Under the pieces are notes generated by a model. It did no database searches and was not told where the DNA came from. It was given only the letters and a program-made list of their open reading frames with translations. A stretch of 36,185 nt of DNA from Loktanella fryxellensis (GTDB lineage Bacteria > Pseudomonadota > Alphaproteobacteria > Rhodobacterales > Rhodobacteraceae), in assembly GCF_900110065.1 (NCBI RefSeq), contig NZ_FOCI01000026.1:1-36185 (forward strand), in the 5' to 3' direction. A program made the position numbers and the translations under genes. Of this stretch, positions 25,993 to 35,754 are shown piece by piece (the stretch's first letter is position 1; each line of letters starts with the position of its first letter).

Positions 25993-26262
25993 ATGGCCCA
26001 GACACGGCTGAAGATCCAGAACATCAAGGGCTTGCATGCCCGCGCCTCGGCCCGGCTGGTCGAGGTGGTGGAGGCGCACGACGCAAGCGCCATGATCAGC
26101 AAGGACGGGATGAGCGCGGGTGGCGACAGCATCATGGGTTTGTTGATGCTGGCCGCCACCACCGGCACGTGGATCGAGGTGGAGACGCGCGGTCCGCAGG
26201 CGGAGGCGCTGAAGGATGCGATCACCGCACTGGTGGACGACAAGTTCGGCGAAGGTGACTGA
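25993..26262 (+). CDS. phosphocarrier protein HPr
   Basis: The 89-residue protein MAQTRLKIQNIKGLHARASARLVEV... carries the active histidine H15 in GLHARAS and the regulatory serine S45 in GDSIMGLLMLAA, the target of HprK. It passes phosphate from Enzyme I to EIIA proteins. Enzyme I is not encoded in the window. Its 3' end overlaps the acyltransferase start by 8 bases. The symbol ptsH or npr could be used. Confidence 0.94.
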   Translation: MAQTRLKIQNIKGLHARASARLVEVVEAHDASAMISKDGMSAGGDSIMGLLMLAATTGTWIEVETRGPQAEALKDAITALVDDKFGEGD

Positions 26263-27142
26263 CGACGGGCAGGGTGCGCCGTCCGAAGGCGGTAGGCGCC
26301 TCGCCGGCCGGCGGATCAACTATGCCACCTCCTTCGACGACCCGTGGCGGCAGGCCTTCGTTCGCAGCGTCGAATGGCTGACCGGCAAGGTTACCGTCCT
26401 GCGGATGGTCCGCGCCTATGAACGCGCCGGCCCCGCGCGGGGGCAGGCGTTCTGGGGTGCGGCACTGGCCGCGCAGGGAATCAGGGTCACGACGCCGAAC
26501 GCGCAGATCGTACGAATTCCCGCCAGCGGCCCTGTCGTACTGGTTGCCAACCATCCGCACGGCCTTGTCGACGGCATGGTGCTGGCCGACCTGATCGGGC
26601 GTCGGCGCAGCGACTACAAGATCCTCAGCCGGGCGCTGCTTACCGATCTGGACCCGGAGGCGTCGCGCTTTCTGATCCCGGTGCCGTTTCCCCATCATGC
26701 CGATGCGCAGGCCCGGATGATCAAGATGCGCCGGGCGGCGATGGCGCATCTGGAACAGGGCGGCCTGCTGGCGCTGTTTCCGGCGGGCGTCGTGGCGACC
26801 GCCCCGCGCATGTTCGGCCCCGTGATCGAGGCGGAGTGGCATGTCTTCACCGCCAAGCTGATCCGTCTGTCTGGGGCGTCGGTCGTTCCCTGCTACTTTC
26901 ACGGCGCAAACTCACGCGGCTATCAGATCGCGAACAGTTTCTCCGCGCTTTTGCGGCAAAGCCTTTTGCTGCACGAGGTGGCGCGGACGCGGAACACCGA
27001 TTTCGCCCCGGTCGTCGGCGAACCGGTCTGCGCGGCGGACATTGCCGCGCGGATGCACGATCCGCGCGCAGCCATGGCGTGGCTGCGCGCGCTGACGCTG
27101 GGTCTGGGTCAGCGGGTCGGGACCGGCACGTCGCCGCGATAG
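26255..27142 (+). CDS. lysophospholipid acyltransferase family protein (PlsC-like)
   Basis: The 295-residue protein has the acyltransferase motif NHPHGLVDG (H100, D106, spacing one longer than the classical HX4D), and the later FPAGVVATAP that corresponds to the FPEG-type block. It probably acylates a lysophospholipid or related acceptor at the membrane; the substrate is unknown. The start is taken as GTG at 26255 (VTDDGQGAPSEGG) because the frame opens only shortly before and HPr overlaps; an internal start is possible. Its end overlaps the convergent hbd gene by 34 bases. Confidence 0.8.
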   Translation: MTDDGQGAPSEGGRRLAGRRINYATSFDDPWRQAFVRSVEWLTGKVTVLRMVRAYERAGPARGQAFWGAALAAQGIRVTTPNAQIVRIPASGPVVLVANHPHGLVDGMVLADLIGRRRSDYKILSRALLTDLDPEASRFLIPVPFPHHADAQARMIKMRRAAMAHLEQGGLLALFPAGVVATAPRMFGPVIEAEWHVFTAKLIRLSGASVVPCYFHGANSRGYQIANSFSALLRQSLLLHEVARTRNTDFAPVVGEPVCAADIAARMHDPRAAMAWLRALTLGLGQRVGTGTSPR

Positions 27143-27984
27143 TCGTAGAAGCCGCGCTGTGATTTGCGGCCCAGCCAGCCGGCCTCGACATACTTCGTCA
27201 GCAACGGGCAGGGGCGGTATTTCGTGTCGGCCAGCCCGTCGTGCAACACGTTCATGATGGCCAGACAGGTGTCCAACCCGATGAAGTCCGCCAATTCCAG
27301 CGGCCCCATCGGATGGTTCGCTCCCAGCTTCAGCGAGGTGTCGATGGACTGCACCGATCCCACCCCCTCGTACAGCGTGTAGATCGCCTCGTTGATCATC
27401 GGCATCAGGATGCGGTTCACGATGAAGGCCGGAAAATCCTCTGATGCGGTCGAGGTCTTGCCCAGACGGGCCACGACGCCCTCGCAGGTCTTGAACGTCG
27501 ACTCGTCGGTGGCGATACCGCGGATCAGTTCGACCAGTTGCATGATCGGCACGGGGTTCATGAAATGGAACCCCATGAACCGTTCCGGCCGATCCGTGCG
27601 CGAGGCGAGCCGCGTGATCGAGATGGAGGACGTGTTGGACGTCAGGATCGTGTCCGGTTTCAGGTGCGGAATCAGATCCTCGAAGATCGCCTGCTTGATC
27701 GTCTCACGCTCGGTCGCGGCCTCGATGATCAGGTCGGTCTGGCCGAGGTCTGTCAGGGTCGCTGTGGTGACGATCCGCTGCATGGCGGCGGCTTTCGTGC
27801 CGGCGTCGATCAGGTCGCGCGTGACCTGACGTGTCAGGTTGCGGTCGATCAGCGCGACGGCGCGGTCCAGTGCATCCTGCCTGACATCGGTCAGCAGCAC
27901 GTCGTAACCCGCCACCGCAAAGACATGGGCGATGCCGTTGCCCATCTGACCGGCCCCCACGATGCCGACCCGTTCGATTGCCAT
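27109..27984 (-). CDS. 3-hydroxybutyryl-CoA dehydrogenase
   Basis: The 291-residue protein starts MAIERVGIVGAGQMGNGIAHV, a Rossmann NAD motif, and carries the active-site region MGFHFMNPVPIMQLVE, then GFIVNRIL-type (FPAFIVNRILMPMINEAIYTLYEG) and LGANHPMGPLELADFIGLDTCL. It oxidises or reduces 3-hydroxybutyryl-CoA with NAD(P), a step in polyhydroxybutyrate, butyrate or ethylmalonyl-CoA related routes. Symbols hbd, hbdA and paaH are all used in the family; I leave it empty. It overlaps the acyltransferase gene end and is divergent from the DUF6473 gene. Confidence 0.93.
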   Translation of the reverse strand: MAIERVGIVGAGQMGNGIAHVFAVAGYDVLLTDVRQDALDRAVALIDRNLTRQVTRDLIDAGTKAAAMQRIVTTATLTDLGQTDLIIEAATERETIKQAIFEDLIPHLKPDTILTSNTSSISITRLASRTDRPERFMGFHFMNPVPIMQLVELIRGIATDESTFKTCEGVVARLGKTSTASEDFPAFIVNRILMPMINEAIYTLYEGVGSVQSIDTSLKLGANHPMGPLELADFIGLDTCLAIMNVLHDGLADTKYRPCPLLTKYVEAGWLGRKSQRGFYDYRGDVPVPTR

Positions 27985-28083
27985 GGCGCTGATCCCTTGC
28001 TGACGTGGGCGCAGCATAGGCCCGGTAAGGCGACCGGGACAAGCGGCGGCCATGCTTAAAATCAGGCTCAAAGGCGGGGTTTA

Positions 28084-28093
28084 GCGAATTCGC
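28084..28093. promoter_or_regulatory. perfect 10-bp palindrome GCGAATTCGC
   Basis: A 10-bp exact palindrome in the gap between divergent hbd and DUF6473 genes, 26 bases before the first candidate ATG of the latter. It could be an operator; a chance palindrome cannot be excluded. Confidence 0.25.
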
Positions 28094-28119
28094 AATTCTC
28101 TTGCGCGACTCTCGGCTGG

Positions 28120-28998
28120 ATGACGATGGACGGAAAAGCGAGAATGCCGATGATGCACGACGAACTGGACGAAAGCGGCCTGCACTACGCACCCTGTCGC
28201 TATGGACTGTCGCGCGTGTTCTTTCGCGGGCCGAAACGGCGGTTGGACAAACCCTACGTCGCCTTCATCGGTGGCACCGATACGTTCGGCAAGTTCATCG
28301 ACCGTCCTCTGCCGGCGCTGGTGGAACGCGAGATCGGGCAGACCTGTGTCAATCTGGGGTGCGTCAACGGTGGCGTGGATGCTTTCGTCAACGATCCCAC
28401 CATCATGAAGACATGCCACGAATCGACCCTGACGGTCGTGCAGGTCATGGGGGCGAATTACCTGTCGAACCGGTTCTATGCTGTGCATCCGCGGCGCAAC
28501 GACCGGTTCCTGCGCGCCTCGACGGTGATGCAGGCGATCTATTCCGACGTGGATTTCGCGGACTTCACGTTCACGCGCCACATGCTGGGGGTCCTGCATG
28601 CCCGGTCGCCGGAACGGTTCGACATCGTCGTGTCCGAACTGCGTCAGGCATGGGTTGCCCGGATGCGCAACATGCTGGGTCAGATCGGGCCGCGGTCGGT
28701 GCTGCTGTGGTTTTCCCGCGAAGGGTTGAGCGACGATCCATGGGATGCGCGGTCCGCGGGTCTGGCAGCCGATCCGCTGTTCGTCACCGCCAGCATGGTC
28801 GACCAGTTGCGACCGCTGGTCATGGATGTGATCGTGTGTCAGCCATCGGCCTTTGCCGTGGCGTCCGGCACCAAGGGGATGGTGTTTTCACCGGTGCAGG
28901 CCAAGGCCGCGTCGGAAATCATGGGCCCTGCCTGCCATCAGGAGGCGGCTGCGCGGCTTGCGCCCGTTCTGATGTCACTCCTGCGCAAGGCCGCATGA
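28120..28998 (+). CDS. DUF6473 family protein
   Basis: The 292-residue protein resembles the DUF6473 family of Rhodobacteraceae: YAPCRYGLSRVFFRGPKRRLDKPYVAFIGGTDTFGKF near the N-terminus, then VNLGCVNGGVDAFVNDPTIM. The GGTDTFGKF/NLGCVNGG pair suggests an SGNH-hydrolase-like or related nucleotide-fold core, but no activity is known. No signal peptide or membrane segment is evident. The start is uncertain: ATGs at 28120, 28126, 28144, 28150 and 28153 are in frame, and the conserved part begins near MHDELDESGLHY. A 15-bp hairpin terminator follows, shared with etfA. Confidence 0.75.
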   Translation: MTMDGKARMPMMHDELDESGLHYAPCRYGLSRVFFRGPKRRLDKPYVAFIGGTDTFGKFIDRPLPALVEREIGQTCVNLGCVNGGVDAFVNDPTIMKTCHESTLTVVQVMGANYLSNRFYAVHPRRNDRFLRASTVMQAIYSDVDFADFTFTRHMLGVLHARSPERFDIVVSELRQAWVARMRNMLGQIGPRSVLLWFSREGLSDDPWDARSAGLAADPLFVTASMVDQLRPLVMDVIVCQPSAFAVASGTKGMVFSPVQAKAASEIMGPACHQEAAARLAPVLMSLLRKAA

Positions 28999-29004
28999 CA
29001 CAAC

Positions 29005-29042
29005 GCAAAGGGGCGGCCCGTCGTGGTGGGCCGCCCCTTTGC
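29005..29042. terminator. bidirectional terminator between DUF6473 gene and etfA
   Basis: GCAAAGGGGCGGCCC (29005-29019) pairs perfectly with GGGCCGCCCCTTTGC (29028-29042), a 15-bp stem with an 8-base loop GTCGTGGT. It sits 6 bases after one stop and 13 before the other, between convergent genes. Confidence 0.85.
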
Positions 29043-29055
29043 CGCGATGCCGGCC

Positions 29056-29982
29056 TTACAGCTTGGCGGTCAGGTCGGGCACGATCTGGAACAGATCGCC
29101 CACAAGGCCGTAGTCGGCCACCTGAAAGATCGGCGCCTCTTCGTCCTTGTTGATCGCGACGATGATCTTGCTGTCCTTCATGCCCGCAAGGTGCTGGATC
29201 GCACCCGAAATGCCGACTGCGATATACAGATCCGGTGCCACGACCTTGCCGGTCTGACCGACCTGCCAGTCGTTCGGGGCATAGCCCGAATCGACCGCAG
29301 CACGGGACGCGCCGACGGCGGCGCCCAGCTTGTCGGCCAGTGTCTCGATCATGGCGAAGTCCGCCTCTGACCCGATGCCACGACCGCCGGACACGACGAT
29401 CCCGGCGCTGGTCAGGTCGGGCCGGTCGGACGCCGCGACCTGATCCTGCACCCAGTCGGACAGGCCGGTGGTTGCGGCGGTGCCGACTTGTTCAACAGGG
29501 GCGGTGTTGCCGGTGCCTGCGGCGTCGAAGCCTGCGGTGCGGATCGTCAGCACCTTGATGTCGTCGCCGGATTTCACCGTCTGGATTGCGTTACCCGCAT
29601 AGATCGGGCGTTCGAACGTGTCCGCATCGACCACACCGATCACTTCGGAGATCATCATCACGTCCAGCAGCGCCGCCACGCGGGGCAGCACGTTCTTGGC
29701 ATCCGACGTGCCCGGGGCCACGATGTGGGTGTAATCCGCGGACAGGCTCACGATCAGGTCGGACACGGGTTCGGCCAGTGTGTGGCAAAAGCCGTGATCG
29801 CCTGCGAACAGCACCTTGGCGACACCGGTCAGCGTCGCGGCCTCAGCCGCTGCGGCGTCGCCGCCCTGACCCGCGACCAGCACATGCACGTCGCCAAGGG
29901 ATGCGACCGCGCTCAGCGTCTTGGCCACCGCATCGGTCGCCAGTTGCCCCTCGGTCACGTCTGCAATCAGTAGAACAGCCAT
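29056..29982 (-). CDS. etfA: electron transfer flavoprotein alpha subunit
   Basis: The 308-residue protein is a full-length ETF alpha. The C-terminal FAD-binding half carries [73 protein letters not shown], the family signature. ETF accepts electrons from acyl-CoA dehydrogenases (for example the mcd product) and passes them to ETF-ubiquinone oxidoreductase. Its ATG overlaps the TAA of etfB (TAATG). Confidence 0.97.
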   Translation of the reverse strand: MAVLLIADVTEGQLATDAVAKTLSAVASLGDVHVLVAGQGGDAAAAEAATLTGVAKVLFAGDHGFCHTLAEPVSDLIVSLSADYTHIVAPGTSDAKNVLPRVAALLDVMMISEVIGVVDADTFERPIYAGNAIQTVKSGDDIKVLTIRTAGFDAAGTGNTAPVEQVGTAATTGLSDWVQDQVAASDRPDLTSAGIVVSGGRGIGSEADFAMIETLADKLGAAVGASRAAVDSGYAPNDWQVGQTGKVVAPDLYIAVGISGAIQHLAGMKDSKIIVAINKDEEAPIFQVADYGLVGDLFQIVPDLTAKL

Positions 29983-30740
29983 TACACAGCCCCCGCTTCT
30001 TTCAGTTTCGACACCAGTTCATCGACCGATCCGACCTTGATCCCGGCCTTGCGGACGGGCGGCTCTGCGGTCTTGAGGATCGTCAGGCGCGGGGTGACGT
30101 CGATGCCGTAATCGGCGGGCGTCTTTTCATCCAGCGGTTTCTTCTTGGCCTTCATGATGTTGGGCAGCGACGCATAGCGCGGCTCGTTCAGGCGCAGATC
30201 GACGGTGACGACCGTCGGCAGCTTGACCTTGATCGTCTGCAACCCGCCGTCCACTTCGCGCGTCACGGTGGCATGATCGCCGTCGATGCCGACTTCGGAC
30301 GCGAACGTGGCCTGCGACCAGCCCATCAGGGCGGCCAGCATCTGGCCCGTGGCGTTCATGTCGTTGTCGATCGCCTGCTTGCCGCAGATCACCAGACCCG
30401 GCTGTTCCGCGTCCACGATCGCCTTGAGGATCTTGGCCACGCTCAGCGGTTCGATGTCGGTGTGCACATCGTCGGAGGCCACAACGAGGATCGCGCGGTC
30501 CGCCCCCATCGCCAGTGCGGTGCGCAGGGTTTCCTGCGCCTGCTTCACGCCGATGGATACGGCGATGACCTCTTCGACCTTGCCCGCTTCGCGCAGGCGG
30601 ATCGCCTCTTCGACGGCGATTTCGTCGAACGGGTTCATCGACATCTTGACGTTGGCCAGATCGACACCGGATCCGTCCGCCTTGACGCGGACCTTCACGT
30701 TGTAATCGATCACACGCTTGACCGGGACCAGCACCTTCAT
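29982..30740 (-). CDS. etfB: electron transfer flavoprotein beta subunit
   Basis: The 252-residue protein [23 protein letters not shown]... shows the beta signature [29 protein letters not shown] and [44 protein letters not shown] (recognition loop and conserved end). It binds AMP and docks on acyl-CoA dehydrogenases. A GTG immediately before the ATG could also start. It is co-transcribed with etfA. Upstream lies a 15-base palindrome overlapping a possible -10 CATAAT. Confidence 0.97.
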   Translation of the reverse strand: MKVLVPVKRVIDYNVKVRVKADGSGVDLANVKMSMNPFDEIAVEEAIRLREAGKVEEVIAVSIGVKQAQETLRTALAMGADRAILVVASDDVHTDIEPLSVAKILKAIVDAEQPGLVICGKQAIDNDMNATGQMLAALMGWSQATFASEVGIDGDHATVTREVDGGLQTIKVKLPTVVTVDLRLNEPRYASLPNIMKAKKKPLDEKTPADYGIDVTPRLTILKTAEPPVRKAGIKVGSVDELVSKLKEAGAV

Positions 30741-30762
30741 CACGCATCACTCCCATGCATTA

Positions 30763-30777
30763 TGGCAAACCTTGCCA
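30763..30777. promoter_or_regulatory. palindrome TGGCAA-ACC-TTGCCA upstream of etfB
   Basis: Perfect 6-bp half-sites TGGCAA (30763-30768) and TTGCCA (30772-30777) lie 23 bases upstream of the etfB ATG. On the minus strand the end of the palindrome runs into CATAAT, a -10-like element (5/6), so a bound regulator would block it. No convincing -35 is seen at 16-18 bases. Confidence 0.4.
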
Positions 30778-30854
30778 TTCGAGATAGCAAGGCCGCCCGA
30801 AAGGCAACAGGACAAATTGGTTGGACGCTGCGTCGGAACCGCCAGATCGGCGCG

Positions 30855-30919
30855 TCAGCGGTTCGCTCTTACGGGTGCCGGGCCGTCCGCTGGACGCCCC
30901 GCCGCTTTCAGCGGTTCGC
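30855..30919. repeat. 12-bp direct repeat TCAGCGGTTCGC at the adenosyltransferase 3' end
   Basis: TCAGCGGTTCGC occurs at 30855-30866 and 30908-30919; the second copy contains the stop codon of the adenosyltransferase gene. The flanks do not match, so it may be chance. The remainder of the 167-base gap to etfB holds the palindrome above and no gene. Confidence 0.25.
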
Positions 30920-31480
30920 CCCCGGAACCCACAGCACGTCGGCACGACCGTCGTCATTGGCGATGCGGCTGGCCTGAAAGAACCAGTCGGACAGGCGGTT
31001 GACGTATTTCAGCGCCGCGGGGTTCACGTCCTCATGCGCGGCCAGCGCCACGCACAGCCGTTCGGCCCGCCGCGACACGGTGCGGCACAGGTGCAGATGC
31101 GCCGACAAAGCCGATCCGCCCGGCAGGACGAAGCTGCGCAAAGGCTCGACTGCCTGCGTCATCACGTCGATCTCCGACTCCAGTCGGTCGACCTGCGTGT
31201 CGGTCATGCGCAGCGGGGTGTATCCCGCGTCCGCATCGCTCGCCATGTCGGGGCGGCACAGGTCGGCGCCCAGATCGAACAGGTCGTTCTGGATCATCGC
31301 CAGCTGCGCGTCGATGGCGCCGGTTGCGTGCAGCCGGGCCAGACCGACGGTCGCATTGACCTCGTCCACCGTGCCGTAGGCGTTCACGCGGTCGTCGAAT
31401 TTCGGCACGCGGGTGCCGTTGCCGAGGGCGGTCTGCCCTGCATCACCGCTGCGGGTATAGATCTTGTTCAGCACGACCAT
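30908..31480 (-). CDS. cob(I)alamin adenosyltransferase, PduO/MMAB type
   Basis: The 190-residue protein MVVLNKIYTRSGDAGQTALGNGTRVPKFDDRVNAYGTVDEVNATVGLAR has the ATP-binding signature TRSGDxGxT and the helical-bundle motifs RSFVLPGGSALSAHLHLCRTVSRRAERLCVAL. It makes adenosylcobalamin, cofactor of methylmalonyl-CoA and ethylmalonyl-CoA mutases. It starts 3 bases after the twin-TM gene stop. Its stop lies 168 bases from etfB. Confidence 0.95.
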   Translation of the reverse strand: MVVLNKIYTRSGDAGQTALGNGTRVPKFDDRVNAYGTVDEVNATVGLARLHATGAIDAQLAMIQNDLFDLGADLCRPDMASDADAGYTPLRMTDTQVDRLESEIDVMTQAVEPLRSFVLPGGSALSAHLHLCRTVSRRAERLCVALAAHEDVNPAALKYVNRLSDWFFQASRIANDDGRADVLWVPGANR

Positions 31481-31483
31481 GTC

Positions 31484-31684
31484 TCAAAGCCCCCGGATAT
31501 AGACGAACAGCAGGATCATCGCGACGGCCGCGGCCTGCAGACCGATGCGCCAGCGCATGATCTTGTTGGCGTTCTTGCGGTTGAACTCGCCGCCCTTGCC
31601 AAAGGTGCCGATGCCCAGGAGCAGCACCGCAAGCACCGCCAGACAGGACAGTGCGACAAGGAGGAAAAGGGGATCGTCGGCCAT
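31484..31684 (-). CDS. small twin-transmembrane protein
   Basis: The 66-residue protein has two membrane helices (FLLVALSCLAVLAVLLLGI and GLQAAAVAMILLFVYI) joined by a basic loop GKGGEFNRKNANKIMRWR. It resembles the HIG1-like twin-transmembrane proteins of Rhodobacteraceae next to the adenosyltransferase gene. The second of two adjacent ATGs (31684) has GGAG at 6 bases. Function unknown; a respiratory-complex role as in HIG1 proteins would be speculative. Confidence 0.82.
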   Translation of the reverse strand: MADDPLFLLVALSCLAVLAVLLLGIGTFGKGGEFNRKNANKIMRWRIGLQAAAVAMILLFVYIRGL

Positions 31685-31756
31685 CATACGCTCCGCAGGT
31701 TGATGGCCCGACATATCAGAGGAGGGGGCGAACGCCAGCCCCGCGCCACCCCTGCG

Positions 31757-32575
31757 TCAGTTGCGCGCGATCAGCGCATCCTGCGCCCATGTGGGCAGCA
31801 ACCGGCGCATGGCCGCAGCAATGTAGGTCGGCGTGGTGATGTAGTAGCGCGCCTTGGGGCGCGGGTGTTCCAGCGCATGCCGCAGCTTGGCCGTCACGGC
31901 GCTGGCGGGCAGCTGAAACTTGTCGTCGCCGCCGTGATACAGCCGGTCGGTCAGTGCGACATATTGCGCCGCCCGGGCCGAGGCGGCGGGGTCGATCCAC
32001 CGTTCGAAATGGGGAATCGCATTCTCTCGGATGCGGGACGCGATGGGGCCGGGTTCCAGCAGGATCACCTTGATGGCTGTGTCGCGCATCTCCAGCCGCA
32101 GCACGTCGGTCAGCCCCTCCAGCGCGAATTTCGTGGCGACATAGGCACCGCGCCAGCGGTAGCCGACCAGCCCCAGCACGGACGAACAGTTCACGATGCG
32201 GCCATGTCCCTGCGCGCGCATGACGGGGATCACCTGCCGCGTCAGGTCGTGCACGCCGAACAGATTGGTCTGAAAGATCGCCTCGAGTGCTGCGCGCGGC
32301 AGATCCTCGACCGCGCCGGGGCAGGCGAAGGCACCATTGTTGTAAAGCGCATCGAGTGTGCCGCCCGTGGCGGCCAGCACATGTGCGAGGCCTGCGGTGA
32401 TGCTGTCGGGATCGGCATAGTCGATCAACGGGCTGTCGAAGCCAGCCGCGATCAGGCGGTCGGAGTCCGCCTGCCGGCGGCAGGACGCGAACACGCGCCA
32501 GCCCGCGTCGCGCAGGCCGTGGGCGGCATCAAGGCCTATGCCGGACGAGCAGCCGGTGATGAGGACGGTCTTCAT
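31757..32575 (-). CDS. SDR family NAD(P)-dependent oxidoreductase
   Basis: The 272-residue protein is a classical short-chain dehydrogenase: cofactor motif TGCSSGIG (residues 7-14), NNGAFACPG, the catalytic serine in NCSSVLG, and the active-site YVATK. The substrate is unknown. It lies 72 bases upstream of the twin-TM gene on the same strand, and 38 bases from the SH3 gene stop. Confidence 0.92.
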   Translation of the reverse strand: MKTVLITGCSSGIGLDAAHGLRDAGWRVFASCRRQADSDRLIAAGFDSPLIDYADPDSITAGLAHVLAATGGTLDALYNNGAFACPGAVEDLPRAALEAIFQTNLFGVHDLTRQVIPVMRAQGHGRIVNCSSVLGLVGYRWRGAYVATKFALEGLTDVLRLEMRDTAIKVILLEPGPIASRIRENAIPHFERWIDPAASARAAQYVALTDRLYHGGDDKFQLPASAVTAKLRHALEHPRPKARYYITTPTYIAAAMRRLLPTWAQDALIARN

Positions 32576-32613
32576 GCCGCGTCAGTGCCGCAGGGCGCGC
32601 TGGGGCGCAAGGG

Positions 32614-33165
32614 TCACGGCGTCAGCAGGCGTTCCGCGATCCAGCCGGTCTGGCCGGTGGCCGGGATCTGGACCTGCACCCAACCGCTGTCGTCGCTGGC
32701 GATGATCTCGGCCTGCGTGCCCTGCGGCAGCGTGTCGATGACGGCGAACGACGTATCCGGCCCCTCGCGCATGTTCACGGCACGGCCCGCGACCGCGCGC
32801 AGCGCAGACAGGCTGGCCGTCGCAGGTGCACCCGGGGCGGGTGCCGCGAGAGAGGTGAAGGCAGGTGCGATACCTGCCACGCCATCGATTGTGCCGTCAA
32901 AAACGGGCGCTGTGTCGAGGGCCACCGCCTCGGCCGTGACCGTCTCGGGGGCAGGTGCTTCGACAGCGATGGCCGGGGCCGCATCTGCCACGACCGGCTC
33001 CGGCGTCGCGGGGGCATCCACGGGCGCCGGTGTCGCATTCACGACCGGCGGTGCCTCTGGCTCTGCCACGGCCTGCCGCACCTCCGGCTCGAACGCGGCG
33101 CCGCCCGACAGGACGTAGAATGTCGCGCCCAGAATAGCGAAGGTGCCGATGATGAACTTGAGCAA
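32614..33165 (-). CDS. SH3-domain protein with one membrane helix and a Pro/Ala-rich linker
   Basis: The 183-residue protein has an N-terminal membrane helix (LLKFIIGTFAILGATFYVLSGG), a long Ala/Pro/Glu/Val-rich linker (about 30-110), and a C-terminal bacterial SH3 domain (GRAVNMREGPDTSFAVIDTLPQGTQAEIIASDDSGWVQVQI...TGWIAERLL). It is probably anchored in the inner membrane with the SH3 domain in the periplasm, perhaps binding cell wall. I chose the TTG at 33163-33165, which has AGAGG 8 bases upstream and matches family starts as I recall them; an ATG at 33210 would add 15 residues. It is divergent from parC. Confidence 0.75.
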   Translation of the reverse strand: MLKFIIGTFAILGATFYVLSGGAAFEPEVRQAVAEPEAPPVVNATPAPVDAPATPEPVVADAAPAIAVEAPAPETVTAEAVALDTAPVFDGTIDGVAGIAPAFTSLAAPAPGAPATASLSALRAVAGRAVNMREGPDTSFAVIDTLPQGTQAEIIASDDSGWVQVQIPATGQTGWIAERLLTP

Positions 33166-33307
33166 CGAGAGCCTCTGGCGCTGAGCGGTGACGTGACAGT
33201 CCTGCACCATACCGCGATTCGCGACCCGCCGCCCGCGAAATCTGCCATGGCCGGGCGGCACCCCGCGCCGCTTTACGTCGCAGCGACGCTTCGCTAAGGC
33301 TGCGGCC

Positions 33308-35650
<2,343 letters not shown>

Positions 35651-35672
35651 AGCGGCGGCCCCAACTCTGCGG

Positions 35673-35701
35673 TTGATTTCCCCCCCATAAGCCCATACAT
35701 C
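35673..35701 (+). promoter_or_regulatory. candidate tuf promoter with a C7 run in the spacer
   Basis: TTGATT (35673-35678) and TACATC (35696-35701) are 17 bases apart, 54 bases before the tuf ATG. The spacer contains seven consecutive C residues (35680-35686). Confidence 0.4.
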
Positions 35702-35719
35702 GCCCGCGATACGCGCTCG

Positions 35720-35733
35720 GGGCCGCACGGCCC
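35720..35733 (+). other. small hairpin in the tuf leader
   Basis: GGGCC (35720-35724) pairs with GGCCC (35729-35733) around GCAC. A short stem in the presumed 5' leader, 21 bases before the start codon; weak evidence of function. Confidence 0.3.
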
Positions 35734-35754
35734 TGCATTCACAAGGGGGCCATC

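Noticed and set aside
30855-30919. Partial duplication of the adenosyltransferase 3' end
   Set aside because: Only 12 bases match and the flanks diverge at once; more likely chance than a duplication.
30821-33118. Open frame of 765 codons on the plus strand
   Set aside because: Antisense to the adenosyltransferase, twin-TM, SDR and SH3 genes, all of which have clear families; shadow composition.
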